From Acidobacteriota bacterium (lineage in GTDB: Bacteria > Acidobacteriota > Vicinamibacteria > Fen-336), in contig WYBL01000120.1 in NCBI GenBank assembly GCA_011526565.1, positions 19,743-83,742 of the forward strand: a stretch of 64,000 nucleotides of DNA, given 5' to 3'. The notes under the pieces were generated by a model that searched no databases, was not told the origin of the DNA, and saw only the letters and a program-made list of their open reading frames with translations. The position numbers were made by a program, and so were the translations under genes. Each line of letters opens with the position of its first letter. Within the stretch, counting starts at the first letter, position 1. Of the stretch, positions 40,979-48,597 are shown one piece after another.

Positions 40979-42301
40979 TCAGCGCCCCGTCGCCCGTTCC
41001 AGCGCGGCCTGCGAGAGGCGGACCGCGGCCAGCGCCTGGGTGTGGTCGAGGCCCGCGCGCAGCAGCCGCGCTTCGGCGTCGAGCCTGTCCGACGACCCGG
41101 CGACGCCTTCGCGGTGGCGGTCGGACGCGACCCGCAGGTCCTCGCGCGCGGCCTCGAGGCCCTGGGCCGCGACGCGCAGGCGCGCCAGCGCCGAATCGAG
41201 GTCGAGGCGGGCGCGGGTGACCTCGAGCCGCAGCCGCTCGTCGAGATCCGCGAGCTGCTGGCGCAGCGCGTCCGCGCGGGCCTCGGCGCGCGCTTCGGCG
41301 GCGTCGACGCGACCGCCGTCGAAGACGCTCCAGGTGACGCCGACGCCCACGTCCCACGACGTCTTCCACGCGTCCTTCGGCGGCAGGATGCGGCGGTTGG
41401 GGTTCGCGTAGTCGAAGCCGGCAGCGAGCGCCACCTGCGGCAGGGCTCCCGCGGCTTCGGCGCGCGTGCGGGCGCTGGCGCCTTCGACGCGGGCGGTCAA
41501 TGCGGCGCGCTCCGGGCGGCTCGCGAGCGCCTCGGCGACGAGGGGCTCGAGTTCCGGGACGACGACGGGCGCGGCGAGCGACTCGGCCGGCTCGACGCGG
41601 GCGCCGGGGGCGGCGCCGATCAACCGGGCCAGGTTGGCCTCTGCCTCGGCGGCGAGGTTGCCTGCTTCGAGCCGCAGCAGGTCGGCGCGGCTGCGCTCGA
41701 CCTCGACCGCGAGCACCTCGTTGCGGGCCGCGAGGCCGAACGTCTCGCGGTTGCGCGCGTCGCGCCGGTGTGCGTCGTACGCGGCCAGCGCTTCGCCCAG
41801 CACCCGCTCGCTCTCGCGGGCAGTGACCAGGCTCCAGTAGGCGACGGCCGTCTCCCAGCCGAGGTCGTTCCGCAGCGCTTCCACGTCGTGGCCCGCGGCA
41901 GCGAACTCGGACCGGGCCGCGTCCGCGAGGCGCTCGAGGCGGCCGCCCGTGTAGAGCGGCAGGCTGGCGCCGACGCGCAGCTTCCAGTTGTCCGGCAGGT
42001 TCGGGAAGATCGGCGTCGGCGGGTTGCCGGGCAGGAACAGCTCGGGCACGTCGGACATCCGCGTGTAGCCGGCCTGCACGTCGGCGGAGGGCATGCGCAG
42101 GGCGCGGGTACCTCGCTGCTCGGCCTCGGCAGCGCGCTGCAGCGCCGCCGCGGCGCGCAGGCGCGGGGCGTGCTCGCGGGCGCGGGCCAGCGCCGCGGCG
42201 AGGTCGACGCGAATCAGCTCGGAGGGTTCTTCGGAGCGCATGGGCAGCGGAGCCGCCGCCAGCGCGAGGGCGAGCGCCAGGGTCGGGAATTTCCTCTTCA
42301 C
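40979..42301 (-). CDS. TolC-family outer-membrane channel
   Basis: 440-residue OEP protein. Start is GTG 42301, overlapping the upstream ATPase stop (GTGA). The signal peptide is FPTLALALALAAAPLPMRS. Two OEP repeats of long helices follow (DLAAALARAREHAPRLRAAA, ELEPLVAEALASRPERAALT). VGASLPLYTGGRLERLADAA and VGVTWSVFDGGRVDAAEAR are the conserved beta-strand/hairpin motifs of TolC. It completes a tripartite ABC exporter with the HlyD protein at 43269. Its position between the two ATPase genes is unusual. Confidence 0.92.
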   Translation of the reverse strand: MKRKFPTLALALALAAAPLPMRSEEPSELIRVDLAAALARAREHAPRLRAAAALQRAAEAEQRGTRALRMPSADVQAGYTRMSDVPELFLPGNPPTPIFPNLPDNWKLRVGASLPLYTGGRLERLADAARSEFAAAGHDVEALRNDLGWETAVAYWSLVTARESERVLGEALAAYDAHRRDARNRETFGLAARNEVLAVEVERSRADLLRLEAGNLAAEAEANLARLIGAAPGARVEPAESLAAPVVVPELEPLVAEALASRPERAALTARVEGASARTRAEAAGALPQVALAAGFDYANPNRRILPPKDAWKTSWDVGVGVTWSVFDGGRVDAAEARAEARADALRQQLADLDERLRLEVTRARLDLDSALARLRVAAQGLEAAREDLRVASDRHREGVAGSSDRLDAEARLLRAGLDHTQALAAVRLSQAALERATGR

Positions 42302-43272
42302 GAGACGGCCTCCTCACTGGCGCTGCCGACGGCGCCGCCGGTGGCGCGCAGGCGGGCGATGAACACGTCCTCCAGCGAAGGCGTCGCGGGCCGGATCAGG
42401 TCGACCGCGAGGCCGCTCGCGAGCAGCGCACGGCGCAGGTCCTCCGCGGCGGCGCCCGCACGGTCGCGCGGAACCTGTGGCAGGTGGACGTGGGCGCGCT
42501 CGCCGAACACTTCGACGTCGGAGACGCCCTGCTGTCCGCGCAGCAGCGCCACCGCCTCGCGCCGGGGCCGGGCGACCACCTCGACCATCGAGCCGGGCTC
42601 CGCGGCGCGCAGCGCGTCGGGCGCGTCGAGCGTCAGCAGCCGGCCGTGGTCGAGCAGGGCGACGCGCTGGCAGCGCTCGGCCTCGTCCAGGTACGGCGTC
42701 GTCAGCAGCAGGGTGAGCCCCTCGCGCTGGAGGCGGGAGAGCAGCCGCCAGAAATCGCGGCGCGAGACGGGGTCGACGCCGGTGGTCGGCTCGTCGAGGA
42801 CCAGCAGCTCGGGCGTGTGGATGAGCGTGCAGGCCAGCGCCAGCTTCTGCTTCATCCCGCCCGACAGCCGCGACGCGAGGCGCTTGCGGAACGGCGTCAT
42901 CCGCACCATCTCCAGCAGCTCGTCGCGGCGCGCCTGCCAGTGCGGCACGCCGTGGATGTCGGCGAAGAAGGCGACGTTCTCGTCGACCGAGAGGTCGCCG
43001 TAGAGCGAGAACTTCTGGGACAGGTAGCCGACGCGGTTCGAGAGCGCGCGCCGGTCGTGCAGCGGGTCGAGGCCGCAGGTGCGCACGCTGCCCCCGTGGG
43101 GTGCGAGCAGGCCGAGGATCACACGCAGCGTCGTGGTCTTGCCCGCGCCGTCGGGCCCGATCAGCCCGAACATCTCTCCACGGCGCACGTCGAAGGAGAG
43201 CTGCTGCACGGCAGTCAGCGCGCCGTAGCGGCGGACCAGCCCCGTGACTTCGACCAGGCGCTCGCTGCTCAC
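42298..43272 (-). CDS. ABC exporter ATPase (YbhF N-terminal-half type)
   Basis: 324 residues, GTG start at 43272 overlapping the HlyD stop by four bases. Walker A is GPDGAGKT (39-46), with Asp in place of Asn as in the first half of YbhF. Q loop GYLSQKFSLYGDL, signature LSGGMKQKLALAC, Walker B LLVLDEPTTGVDP. The usual switch His region reads LLLTTPYLDEAERC, so the catalytic His is Pro; this site may be hydrolytically weak, and the partner ATPase keeps its His. It also carries a C-terminal domain of about 90 residues. Confidence 0.9.
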   Translation of the reverse strand: MSSERLVEVTGLVRRYGALTAVQQLSFDVRRGEMFGLIGPDGAGKTTTLRVILGLLAPHGGSVRTCGLDPLHDRRALSNRVGYLSQKFSLYGDLSVDENVAFFADIHGVPHWQARRDELLEMVRMTPFRKRLASRLSGGMKQKLALACTLIHTPELLVLDEPTTGVDPVSRRDFWRLLSRLQREGLTLLLTTPYLDEAERCQRVALLDHGRLLTLDAPDALRAAEPGSMVEVVARPRREAVALLRGQQGVSDVEVFGERAHVHLPQVPRDRAGAAAEDLRRALLASGLAVDLIRPATPSLEDVFIARLRATGGAVGSASEEAVS

Positions 43273-44246
43273 CTGGCGGGCTCCAGGCGGGCTTCCGCCG
43301 GCATGCCGGGCTTGAAGAGGCCGTCGGCGTTGGGGAGCGCGACCTTGAGGCGGTAGACGAGCTTCACGCGTTCGTCGCGGGTCTGCACGTTCTTGGGCGT
43401 GAACTCGGCGCGCGGCGAGACGAACGAGACCGTGCCCTCGCGCTGCTGGCCGTCGTCCGTGACGATCGCGGCCTTCTGGCCGAGGCGGATGCGGCCGAGG
43501 TCGGGTTCGCCCACGTAGACCGTGAGCCACGCGTCCTGCAGGTCGGTGATCACCGCGAGCCCCGCGCCGGGCGCGAGCAGTTCGCCCGGCTCGGACAGCT
43601 TCTCCGTGAGCACGCCCGCCAGCGGGCTCGTCACCGTGGCGTCGGCGATCTGCTGCTCGACCTGGGCGATGCGGGCGTCGGCCGCGGCGAGGCGGGCGCG
43701 CGCGGCGTCCTTCTCCTCGGGCCGGGCACCGGTCTCGAGCCGCTGCAGCCGCTCTCGGGCCGCTTCGAGCGCCGCGGCCGAAGCGTCGCGCCGGACCCGC
43801 GCGTCGTCGCGCGACTTGGGCGTGCCGGAGCCCGAGTCGAGCAGCCCCTGCATCCGCTCGAGGTCGCGGCGGGCGCCGTCGAGCTCGGCTTCCGCCCGCG
43901 CGACCTGGGCCCGCGCCTCGCGGATCTCCTCGGCCCGGGCGCCGGCCAGCGAGAGCCGCAGCAGGGCGTCGGCCTGGGCGCGTTCGGCGCGCGCCGCGGC
44001 CAGCGCCAGCTCGAGGTCGGTGGTGTCGATGCGGGCCAGCACCTGGCCCCTCGACACGGCCGCGCCTTCTTCGGCTTCGAGCGAGAGCAGGCGGCCGCCG
44101 ACCTTGGCGGCGAGCCGCACCTCGGTGGCCTCGACGTGGCCCGAGGCGACGATCGTGCCGTCCTCCGGCGCGCTGCGACAGCCGGCGCCGAAGGCGAGCA
44201 GGGTCGCCAGCGCGGCCAGGGGAAGGCGGAGACGGAGTGGGCGCAT
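43269..44246 (-). CDS. HlyD/YbhG-type membrane-fusion protein
   Basis: 325-residue adaptor with a lipobox-like LLAFGAGC (Cys23), so a possible periplasmic lipoprotein. Lipoyl halves: VEATEVRLAAKVGGRLLSLE and ATVTSPLAGVLTEKLSEPGE. Between them is a long coiled-coil hairpin (EIREARAQVARAEAELDGAR, LQRLETGARPEEKDAARARL), as in YbhG. The beta-barrel has WLTVYVGEPDLGRIRLGQKA. It links the ABC ATPase/permease parts to the TolC protein encoded in the same operon. It starts two bases after the TetR stop. Confidence 0.9.
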   Translation of the reverse strand: MRPLRLRLPLAALATLLAFGAGCRSAPEDGTIVASGHVEATEVRLAAKVGGRLLSLEAEEGAAVSRGQVLARIDTTDLELALAAARAERAQADALLRLSLAGARAEEIREARAQVARAEAELDGARRDLERMQGLLDSGSGTPKSRDDARVRRDASAAALEAARERLQRLETGARPEEKDAARARLAAADARIAQVEQQIADATVTSPLAGVLTEKLSEPGELLAPGAGLAVITDLQDAWLTVYVGEPDLGRIRLGQKAAIVTDDGQQREGTVSFVSPRAEFTPKNVQTRDERVKLVYRLKVALPNADGLFKPGMPAEARLEPAR

Positions 44247-44248
44247 CG

Positions 44249-44971
44249 TCAGCTCCTGCCCGGCCGCTTCGCGAGGCCGAGCGTCATCAGGTCCTGCATG
44301 TGGCGCACGAAGGCGTCCGCGGACGGCGGCTGCACCTTCAGGGCCGGGGGCATCGAGGCCACGATCCGGGCGCGGGCCGGGCCGGTCGCGAAGAAGAACG
44401 CGAGCGCGCCGACCATCGAGAGGTGGGTCATCAGCGGGTCCACTTCCCGGAACTGCCCGTCCCTCACGCCCCGCTCGAGGATGTGGCGCACGGTGCCGAG
44501 CACGTCCACGAGGTAGGGCCGCAGCTCCGACACGGCGGGGCTGCCGGGGGTGATCAGCTCGCGCACCAGCATCGCGGGGAACGCCGGCTGGCGCCGCGAC
44601 GCCGTCTCGCCGAACACGGCGATGAACTCGCGCAGCGCCTCCGGCGCGGGCTGCGGCGTGGCCCGCAGCGCCACGACCCGCTCGCGCACCGGCTCGAAGG
44701 TGGCGGCCAGGATCGCCCGGTACAGGCCGAGCTTGCCGCCGAAGTGGTAGCTGATCAGCGCCTTGTTGACGCCGGCGCGGCGGGCGAGGGCGTCGGTGGA
44801 GGTGCCGTCGAAGCCGTGCAGCGCGAACAGCTCGGCGCCGGCCTGCAGCAGCGCCTCGCGGGTGGCGGCCGGGTCGCGCCGCTCGGGCCGGCGCCGGCTC
44901 GGCCGGGGTGCTGCTGCCCCCGGCCCATCGGCTGCCGGCGGGACGGTTTCGCTGATCGTGACGCGTGCCAT
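44249..44971 (-). CDS. TetR-family repressor of the efflux operon (CecR-like)
   Basis: 240 residues with ATG 44971, which has GGGAG four bases upstream. An in-frame TTG at 44989 is less likely. The N-terminal helix-turn-helix is clear: AGAELFALHGFDGTSTDALA, then RRAGVNKALISYHFGGKLGL. The C-terminus is a ligand-binding TetR_C-type domain. It is the first gene of the efflux operon, as CecR is beside YbhGFSR in E. coli. The promoter and palindromic operators lie just upstream (44995-45052), so autorepression is likely. Confidence 0.9.
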   Translation of the reverse strand: MARVTISETVPPAADGPGAAAPRPSRRRPERRDPAATREALLQAGAELFALHGFDGTSTDALARRAGVNKALISYHFGGKLGLYRAILAATFEPVRERVVALRATPQPAPEALREFIAVFGETASRRQPAFPAMLVRELITPGSPAVSELRPYLVDVLGTVRHILERGVRDGQFREVDPLMTHLSMVGALAFFFATGPARARIVASMPPALKVQPPSADAFVRHMQDLMTLGLAKRPGRS

Positions 44972-44994
44972 GCCGCTCCCGCGATTCAATCATC

Positions 44995-45020
44995 CGGTTG
45001 AATTAATCAACCGTACGGTT
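44995..45020. promoter_or_regulatory. Two overlapping palindromic operators of the TetR repressor
   Basis: CGGTTGAATTAATCAACCG at 44995-45013 is an inverted repeat with perfect 7-bp arms (CGGTTGA / TCAACCG). AACCGTACGGTT at 45009-45020 is a perfect 12-bp palindrome overlapping it. The three CGGTT half-sites lie over the predicted transcription start of the TetR operon (near 45017), which suits repression. Confidence 0.75.
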
Positions 45021-45023
45021 AAT

Positions 45024-45052
45024 AAACTAGGCGAACGGGGCCGTGTTGTCAA
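45024..45052 (-). promoter_or_regulatory. Sigma-70 promoter of the TetR-efflux operon
   Basis: On the minus strand TTGACA (45052-45047), 17-base spacer, TAGTTT (45029-45024). The -35 is a perfect consensus. It gives a leader of about 45 bases before the TetR start, with the operators in it. Confidence 0.7.
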
Positions 45053-45063
45053 GCCCGTGGGGA

Positions 45064-46395
45064 CTACGCCAGCAGGAAGATGCCGACGAGCAGCATGTAG
45101 GCGGCGAAGATCAGCAGCTCGAAGGCGAGGATGTCGCGGAACTCGAGCTTCGCGACCGCCAGCAGCGGGATCGCCCAGAACGGCTGGATCAGGTTGGTCA
45201 CCATGTCGCCGTAGGCGTAGGCCATCGCGGTGGCGGCCGGGGCGATGCCGAGCGCGCCGCCCGCGCCCAGCACGTAGGGCGCCTCGATCGCCCATTTGCC
45301 GCCGCCCGAGGGCACGAAGTAGTTGAGCACGGCGGAATACGCGAACACGATCAGCGGAAAGCTCGCCGGCGTGGCGACCGCCAGGAACGCCTCGGCGATC
45401 AGCGTCGCGAGCCCGGTGCCCTTCATCAGCCCGTAGATGCCGGCGTAGAGCGGGAACTGCAGGATCACGCCGTGCAGCGAACGCGCCGCCTCCTCCCCCG
45501 CCCGCATCAGCGAAGCGGGGCTCGGGTGCAGCGCCACCGCCAGCGACAGGAACAGCAGGTTGACCGTGTCGAGCGTCAGCACGAGCGTCCCGCCCGCCGC
45601 CTGCTGGACGACGTACGCGACGCCGAGGCCGCCGACCACGCGGTTGAGCACGCCGCCGTGCAGCAGCCGCTCGGCGGGCGTCGGCGCCTCGGGCCGCGGC
45701 GGCGCCACGAAGGCGCCGAGGCCCTCGAGCGCCGCGGCGCTGGCGCGGACGACCGACCCCGCGGGCGGGTGCAGCAGCGGCGCGAGCGCGGCGAAGATCA
45801 TCACGATCGCCGCGACCAGGCCGAGGTTCTGCGCGGTGAACACGGTCTCGGCGAGCGGCACCGGCGCCTCGAGCAGCCCGCCCTTGACCATGAAGTTGCC
45901 CGGCGTAGCCATCAGCAGCGGGACCGAGCCCGAGGGCCCCGCGTGCCAGGTGGTGCCCATGCCGAGGTAGGCGACCGCGACCAGCAGCCGGTAGTCGGCG
46001 TCCGGGTGGCGGCGGGCGACGAAGCGCACGAGCATCGCCGCGGCGATCAGCCCGAGCCCCCAGTTGAGCCAGCACAGCGCCATCGAGACGAACGCCGTCC
46101 ACGCCACGGCCTGCCGCGGCGAGCGGGGCACCGCGGAGAGCGCGTCGAGCAGCCGCGTGACCTGCGGCGAAACCGCGAGCACGTGGCCCGCGAAGATCAC
46201 CACGACCATCTGCATCGAGAAGCCGAGCAGTTCCCAGAAGCCGCCGCCCCACGCGGAGAGGGCGGCCCCGGGCGAAGCGCCGGTCGCGAACGCCGCGGCG
46301 AAGGCGGCGAGCGTCAGCAGGGCGGCGATCGACCAGGCGTCGGGCACCCAGCGCAGCGAGGCGCGGGCCAGCGCGTCGACCAGGCGGGACACCAC
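45064..46395 (-). CDS. Short-chain fatty acid transporter, AtoE family
   Basis: 443-residue polytopic inner-membrane protein with about ten helices. Sequence traits match AtoE/TIGR00366: WVPDAWSIAALLTLAAFAAA at the N-terminus, FGMQMVVVIFAGHVLA-like second helix, CWLNWGLGLIAAAMLVR, TWHAGPSGSVPLLMATPGN and NYFVPSGGGKWAIEAPYV. It imports acetoacetate or short-chain fatty acids for use with acetoacetyl-CoA enzymes. The thiolase and CoA-transferase genes at 52243-54807 may provide them. The gene lies just downstream of rho on the same strand, with an eight-base gap, so it may be cotranscribed. Confidence 0.9.
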   Translation of the reverse strand: MVSRLVDALARASLRWVPDAWSIAALLTLAAFAAAFATGASPGAALSAWGGGFWELLGFSMQMVVVIFAGHVLAVSPQVTRLLDALSAVPRSPRQAVAWTAFVSMALCWLNWGLGLIAAAMLVRFVARRHPDADYRLLVAVAYLGMGTTWHAGPSGSVPLLMATPGNFMVKGGLLEAPVPLAETVFTAQNLGLVAAIVMIFAALAPLLHPPAGSVVRASAAALEGLGAFVAPPRPEAPTPAERLLHGGVLNRVVGGLGVAYVVQQAAGGTLVLTLDTVNLLFLSLAVALHPSPASLMRAGEEAARSLHGVILQFPLYAGIYGLMKGTGLATLIAEAFLAVATPASFPLIVFAYSAVLNYFVPSGGGKWAIEAPYVLGAGGALGIAPAATAMAYAYGDMVTNLIQPFWAIPLLAVAKLEFRDILAFELLIFAAYMLLVGIFLLA

Positions 46396-46402
46396 GCGGG
46401 TT

Positions 46403-48007
46403 CTATCCCCCGCCCGACATCCCCTCGAGGAATTCCTTGTTGTGCTTCGACTTCGACAGCCGCTCGACGAGCAGCTCCATGGCCTCGACGGGCGACAGGG
46501 CGGACAGCACCTTGCGCAGCACCCAGGCCCGGTTGAGCTCGTCCTTGGGCACCAGCAGTTCCTCCTTGCGGGTGCCGCTGCGGTTGATGTCGATCGCCGG
46601 GAAGATGCGCTTCTCGACCAGCTTGCGGTCGAGCACGATCTCGGCGTTGCCGGTCCCCTTGAACTCCTCGAAGATCACGTCGTCCATTCGCGAGCCGGTC
46701 TCGACCAGGGCGGACGCGATGATGGTCAGCGAGCCGCCCTCCTCGACGTTGCGGGCGGCGCCGAAGAAGCGCTTGGGCCGCTGCAGCGCGTTGGAGTCGA
46801 CGCCGCCGGAGAGCACCTTGCCGGACGGCGGCACGATCGTGTTGTAGGCGCGGGCCAGGCGGGTGATCGAGTCGAGCAGGATCACGACGTCGCGCTTGTG
46901 CTCGACCAGGCGCTTGGCCTTCTCCAGCACCATCTCCGCGACCTGCACGTGGCGATCGGCGGGCTCGTCGAACGTGGAGCTGATCACCTCGCCCTGGACC
47001 GAGCGCTGCATGTCGGTCACTTCTTCGGGCCGCTCGTCGATCAGCAGCACGATCAGCGTGACCTCGGGGTGGTTGGTGGTGATCGCGTTGGCGATCGCCT
47101 GCAGCAGCATCGTCTTGCCGGTGCGCGGCGCGGCGACGATCAGCGCGCGCTGGCCCTTGCCGAGCGGCGAGACCAGGTCCATGACGCGGGTCGAGAGCTG
47201 GTCGGCCGACGTCTCCAGCCGGATCCGGTCCTGCGGGTAGAGCGGGGTCAGGTTGTCGAAGAAGACCTTCTCCTTCGAGCGGTCCGGCGGCTCGAAGTTG
47301 ACCGCGTCGACCTTGATCAGCGCGAAGTAGCGCTCGTCTTCCTTCGGCGGGCGGATCTGGCCGGAGATGGTGTCGCCCGTGCGCAGGTCGAACTTGCGGA
47401 TCTGCGACGGGCTCACGTAGATGTCGTCCGGGCCCGGCAGGTAGCAGTACTCCGGCGCGCGCAGGAAGCCGAAGCCGTCGGGCAGGATCTCGAGCACGCC
47501 CTCGCTGAAGATCAGCCCTTCCTGCTCGGCCTGGGCGCGCAGGATCTGGAACACCAGCTCCTGCTTCTTCATCGTGTGGGCGCCGGTGATCGACAGCTCG
47601 CGGCCGACCGCGACCAGCTTCGCGATCCCCATCTCCTTCAGCTCGGCCAGGTCGAGCCGCGGGACCTCGGGGCCAGGCGCGGCGGCTTCGGCGCCGGGCG
47701 CGGCCGCCTGGGCCGCGACGACGTGAGGCGCGTCCTGGGCCGGAGGCGGTGGCGCGGGCGAGCGGCGCGGCTCGGGCCGGTCCACGACGTGGGGAGCCGC
47801 GGGCGCCGGAGCTGCCGGCGCCTCCAGCGTCACGATGTGGGGCGCGGCTTCGTCGGCGGCAGGGGCCGCCGGTGCGGAGGGCGCGTCGCCCGTGTCGCCG
47901 GCTTCGACGACGTGGGGCGCGTCCTTGTCGCCGCGCCGCGGGCGCGGGCCGCGCGGCTTGCGCTTCTCGGGGGTGCCGGGGTCGCTGGATTCGTCTCGGG
48001 AGGACAT
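46403..48007 (-). CDS. rho: Transcription termination factor Rho with long N-terminal extension
   Basis: 534-residue Rho helicase, longer than E. coli Rho (419). ATG 48007 is used. The first 115 residues are low-complexity, rich in A/P/R, with four copies of a short motif, APHVV or APHIV, at about 30, 55, 71 and 93. Then the Rho_N helical part ([20 protein letters not shown]), RNA-binding domain ([20 protein letters not shown]), Walker A APRTGKT at 293-299, Walker [19 protein letters not shown] loops ([20 protein letters not shown]). It unwinds and releases RNA during Rho-dependent termination. The promoter region lies in the gap to the divergent padR gene. Confidence 0.95.
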   Translation of the reverse strand: MSSRDESSDPGTPEKRKPRGPRPRRGDKDAPHVVEAGDTGDAPSAPAAPAADEAAPHIVTLEAPAAPAPAAPHVVDRPEPRRSPAPPPPAQDAPHVVAAQAAAPGAEAAAPGPEVPRLDLAELKEMGIAKLVAVGRELSITGAHTMKKQELVFQILRAQAEQEGLIFSEGVLEILPDGFGFLRAPEYCYLPGPDDIYVSPSQIRKFDLRTGDTISGQIRPPKEDERYFALIKVDAVNFEPPDRSKEKVFFDNLTPLYPQDRIRLETSADQLSTRVMDLVSPLGKGQRALIVAAPRTGKTMLLQAIANAITTNHPEVTLIVLLIDERPEEVTDMQRSVQGEVISSTFDEPADRHVQVAEMVLEKAKRLVEHKRDVVILLDSITRLARAYNTIVPPSGKVLSGGVDSNALQRPKRFFGAARNVEEGGSLTIIASALVETGSRMDDVIFEEFKGTGNAEIVLDRKLVEKRIFPAIDINRSGTRKEELLVPKDELNRAWVLRKVLSALSPVEAMELLVERLSKSKHNKEFLEGMSGGG

Positions 48008-48162
48008 CGGTTTTCGACCTGAGGGAGAGGAGGCGGGACGCCGCGGGCGGCGCCGATTGACGGGACGACTCGGGGAACGAACTAAAAAGGAGTGACCTGA
48101 ACGATAGCCCCGCCGCCGGCAGCCCGTCAACGGCCCCTCCGACCCGGGTCTCGCCCGACCTG

Positions 48163-48191
48163 TTGACATCCCACAGGAGAGGGCGTAGCTT
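48163..48191 (+). promoter_or_regulatory. Sigma-70 promoter of padR-ADOP permease operon
   Basis: TTGACA at 48163-48168, spacer 17 bases, TAGCTT at 48186-48191. The -35 is perfect. Transcription would start near 48198, about 40 bases before the padR ATG. Confidence 0.7.
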
Positions 48192-48211
48192 CCTGTAGGC
48201 ATCCCACAGGA
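48167..48211. promoter_or_regulatory. PadR operator: repeated CATCCCACAGGA boxes
   Basis: CATCCCACAGGA occurs at 48167-48178 and 48200-48211, exactly 33 bases apart, about three helical turns. TCCTGT (48191-48196) with ACAGGA (48206-48211) forms an inverted repeat with a 9-base spacer. The boxes overlap the -35 and the start region, as expected for autorepression by a PadR dimer. Confidence 0.65.
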
Positions 48212-48237
48212 CGGGCTGGGCTGCGGAGAGAGAGGCG

Positions 48238-48597
48238 ATGGGGGACGACAAGTCGAGCATCCTGCAGGGCACCCTCGACCTGATGGTGCTGAAGACCCTG
48301 GAGCAGATGGGGCCGCTGCACGGCTATGGAATCGCCCGACGGCTCGAGCAGGTCAGCGAGGACGTGCTGAGCGTCAACCAGGGCACCCTCTACCTGTGCC
48401 TCGTGCGGCTGGTGCAGCGGCGCTGGGTGGCCGCGAGCTGGGGGACCTCCGAGAACAACCGCAAGGCCAAGTTCTACTCGCTGACCCGGGCCGGGCGCGC
48501 GCAACTGCGAAGCGAGGCCGAGAACTGGCATCGCATCTCTTCGGTGATCGAGCGCGTGCTGCAGCCTGCGCCGGCGGGCGGAGGCGACCCGTCATGA
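48238..48597 (+). CDS. PadR-family transcriptional regulator
   Basis: 119-residue winged-helix protein: [20 protein letters not shown] opening, [39 protein letters not shown] and [20 protein letters not shown] are the standard PadR pattern. It normally represses the neighbouring operon. Its stop overlaps the ADOP permease start (ATGA). This padR-ADOP pairing is very common in Acidobacteriota. In typical copies it senses small hydrophobic compounds; the ligand is unknown here. Confidence 0.92.
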   Translation: MGDDKSSILQGTLDLMVLKTLEQMGPLHGYGIARRLEQVSEDVLSVNQGTLYLCLVRLVQRRWVAASWGTSENNRKAKFYSLTRAGRAQLRSEAENWHRISSVIERVLQPAPAGGGDPS

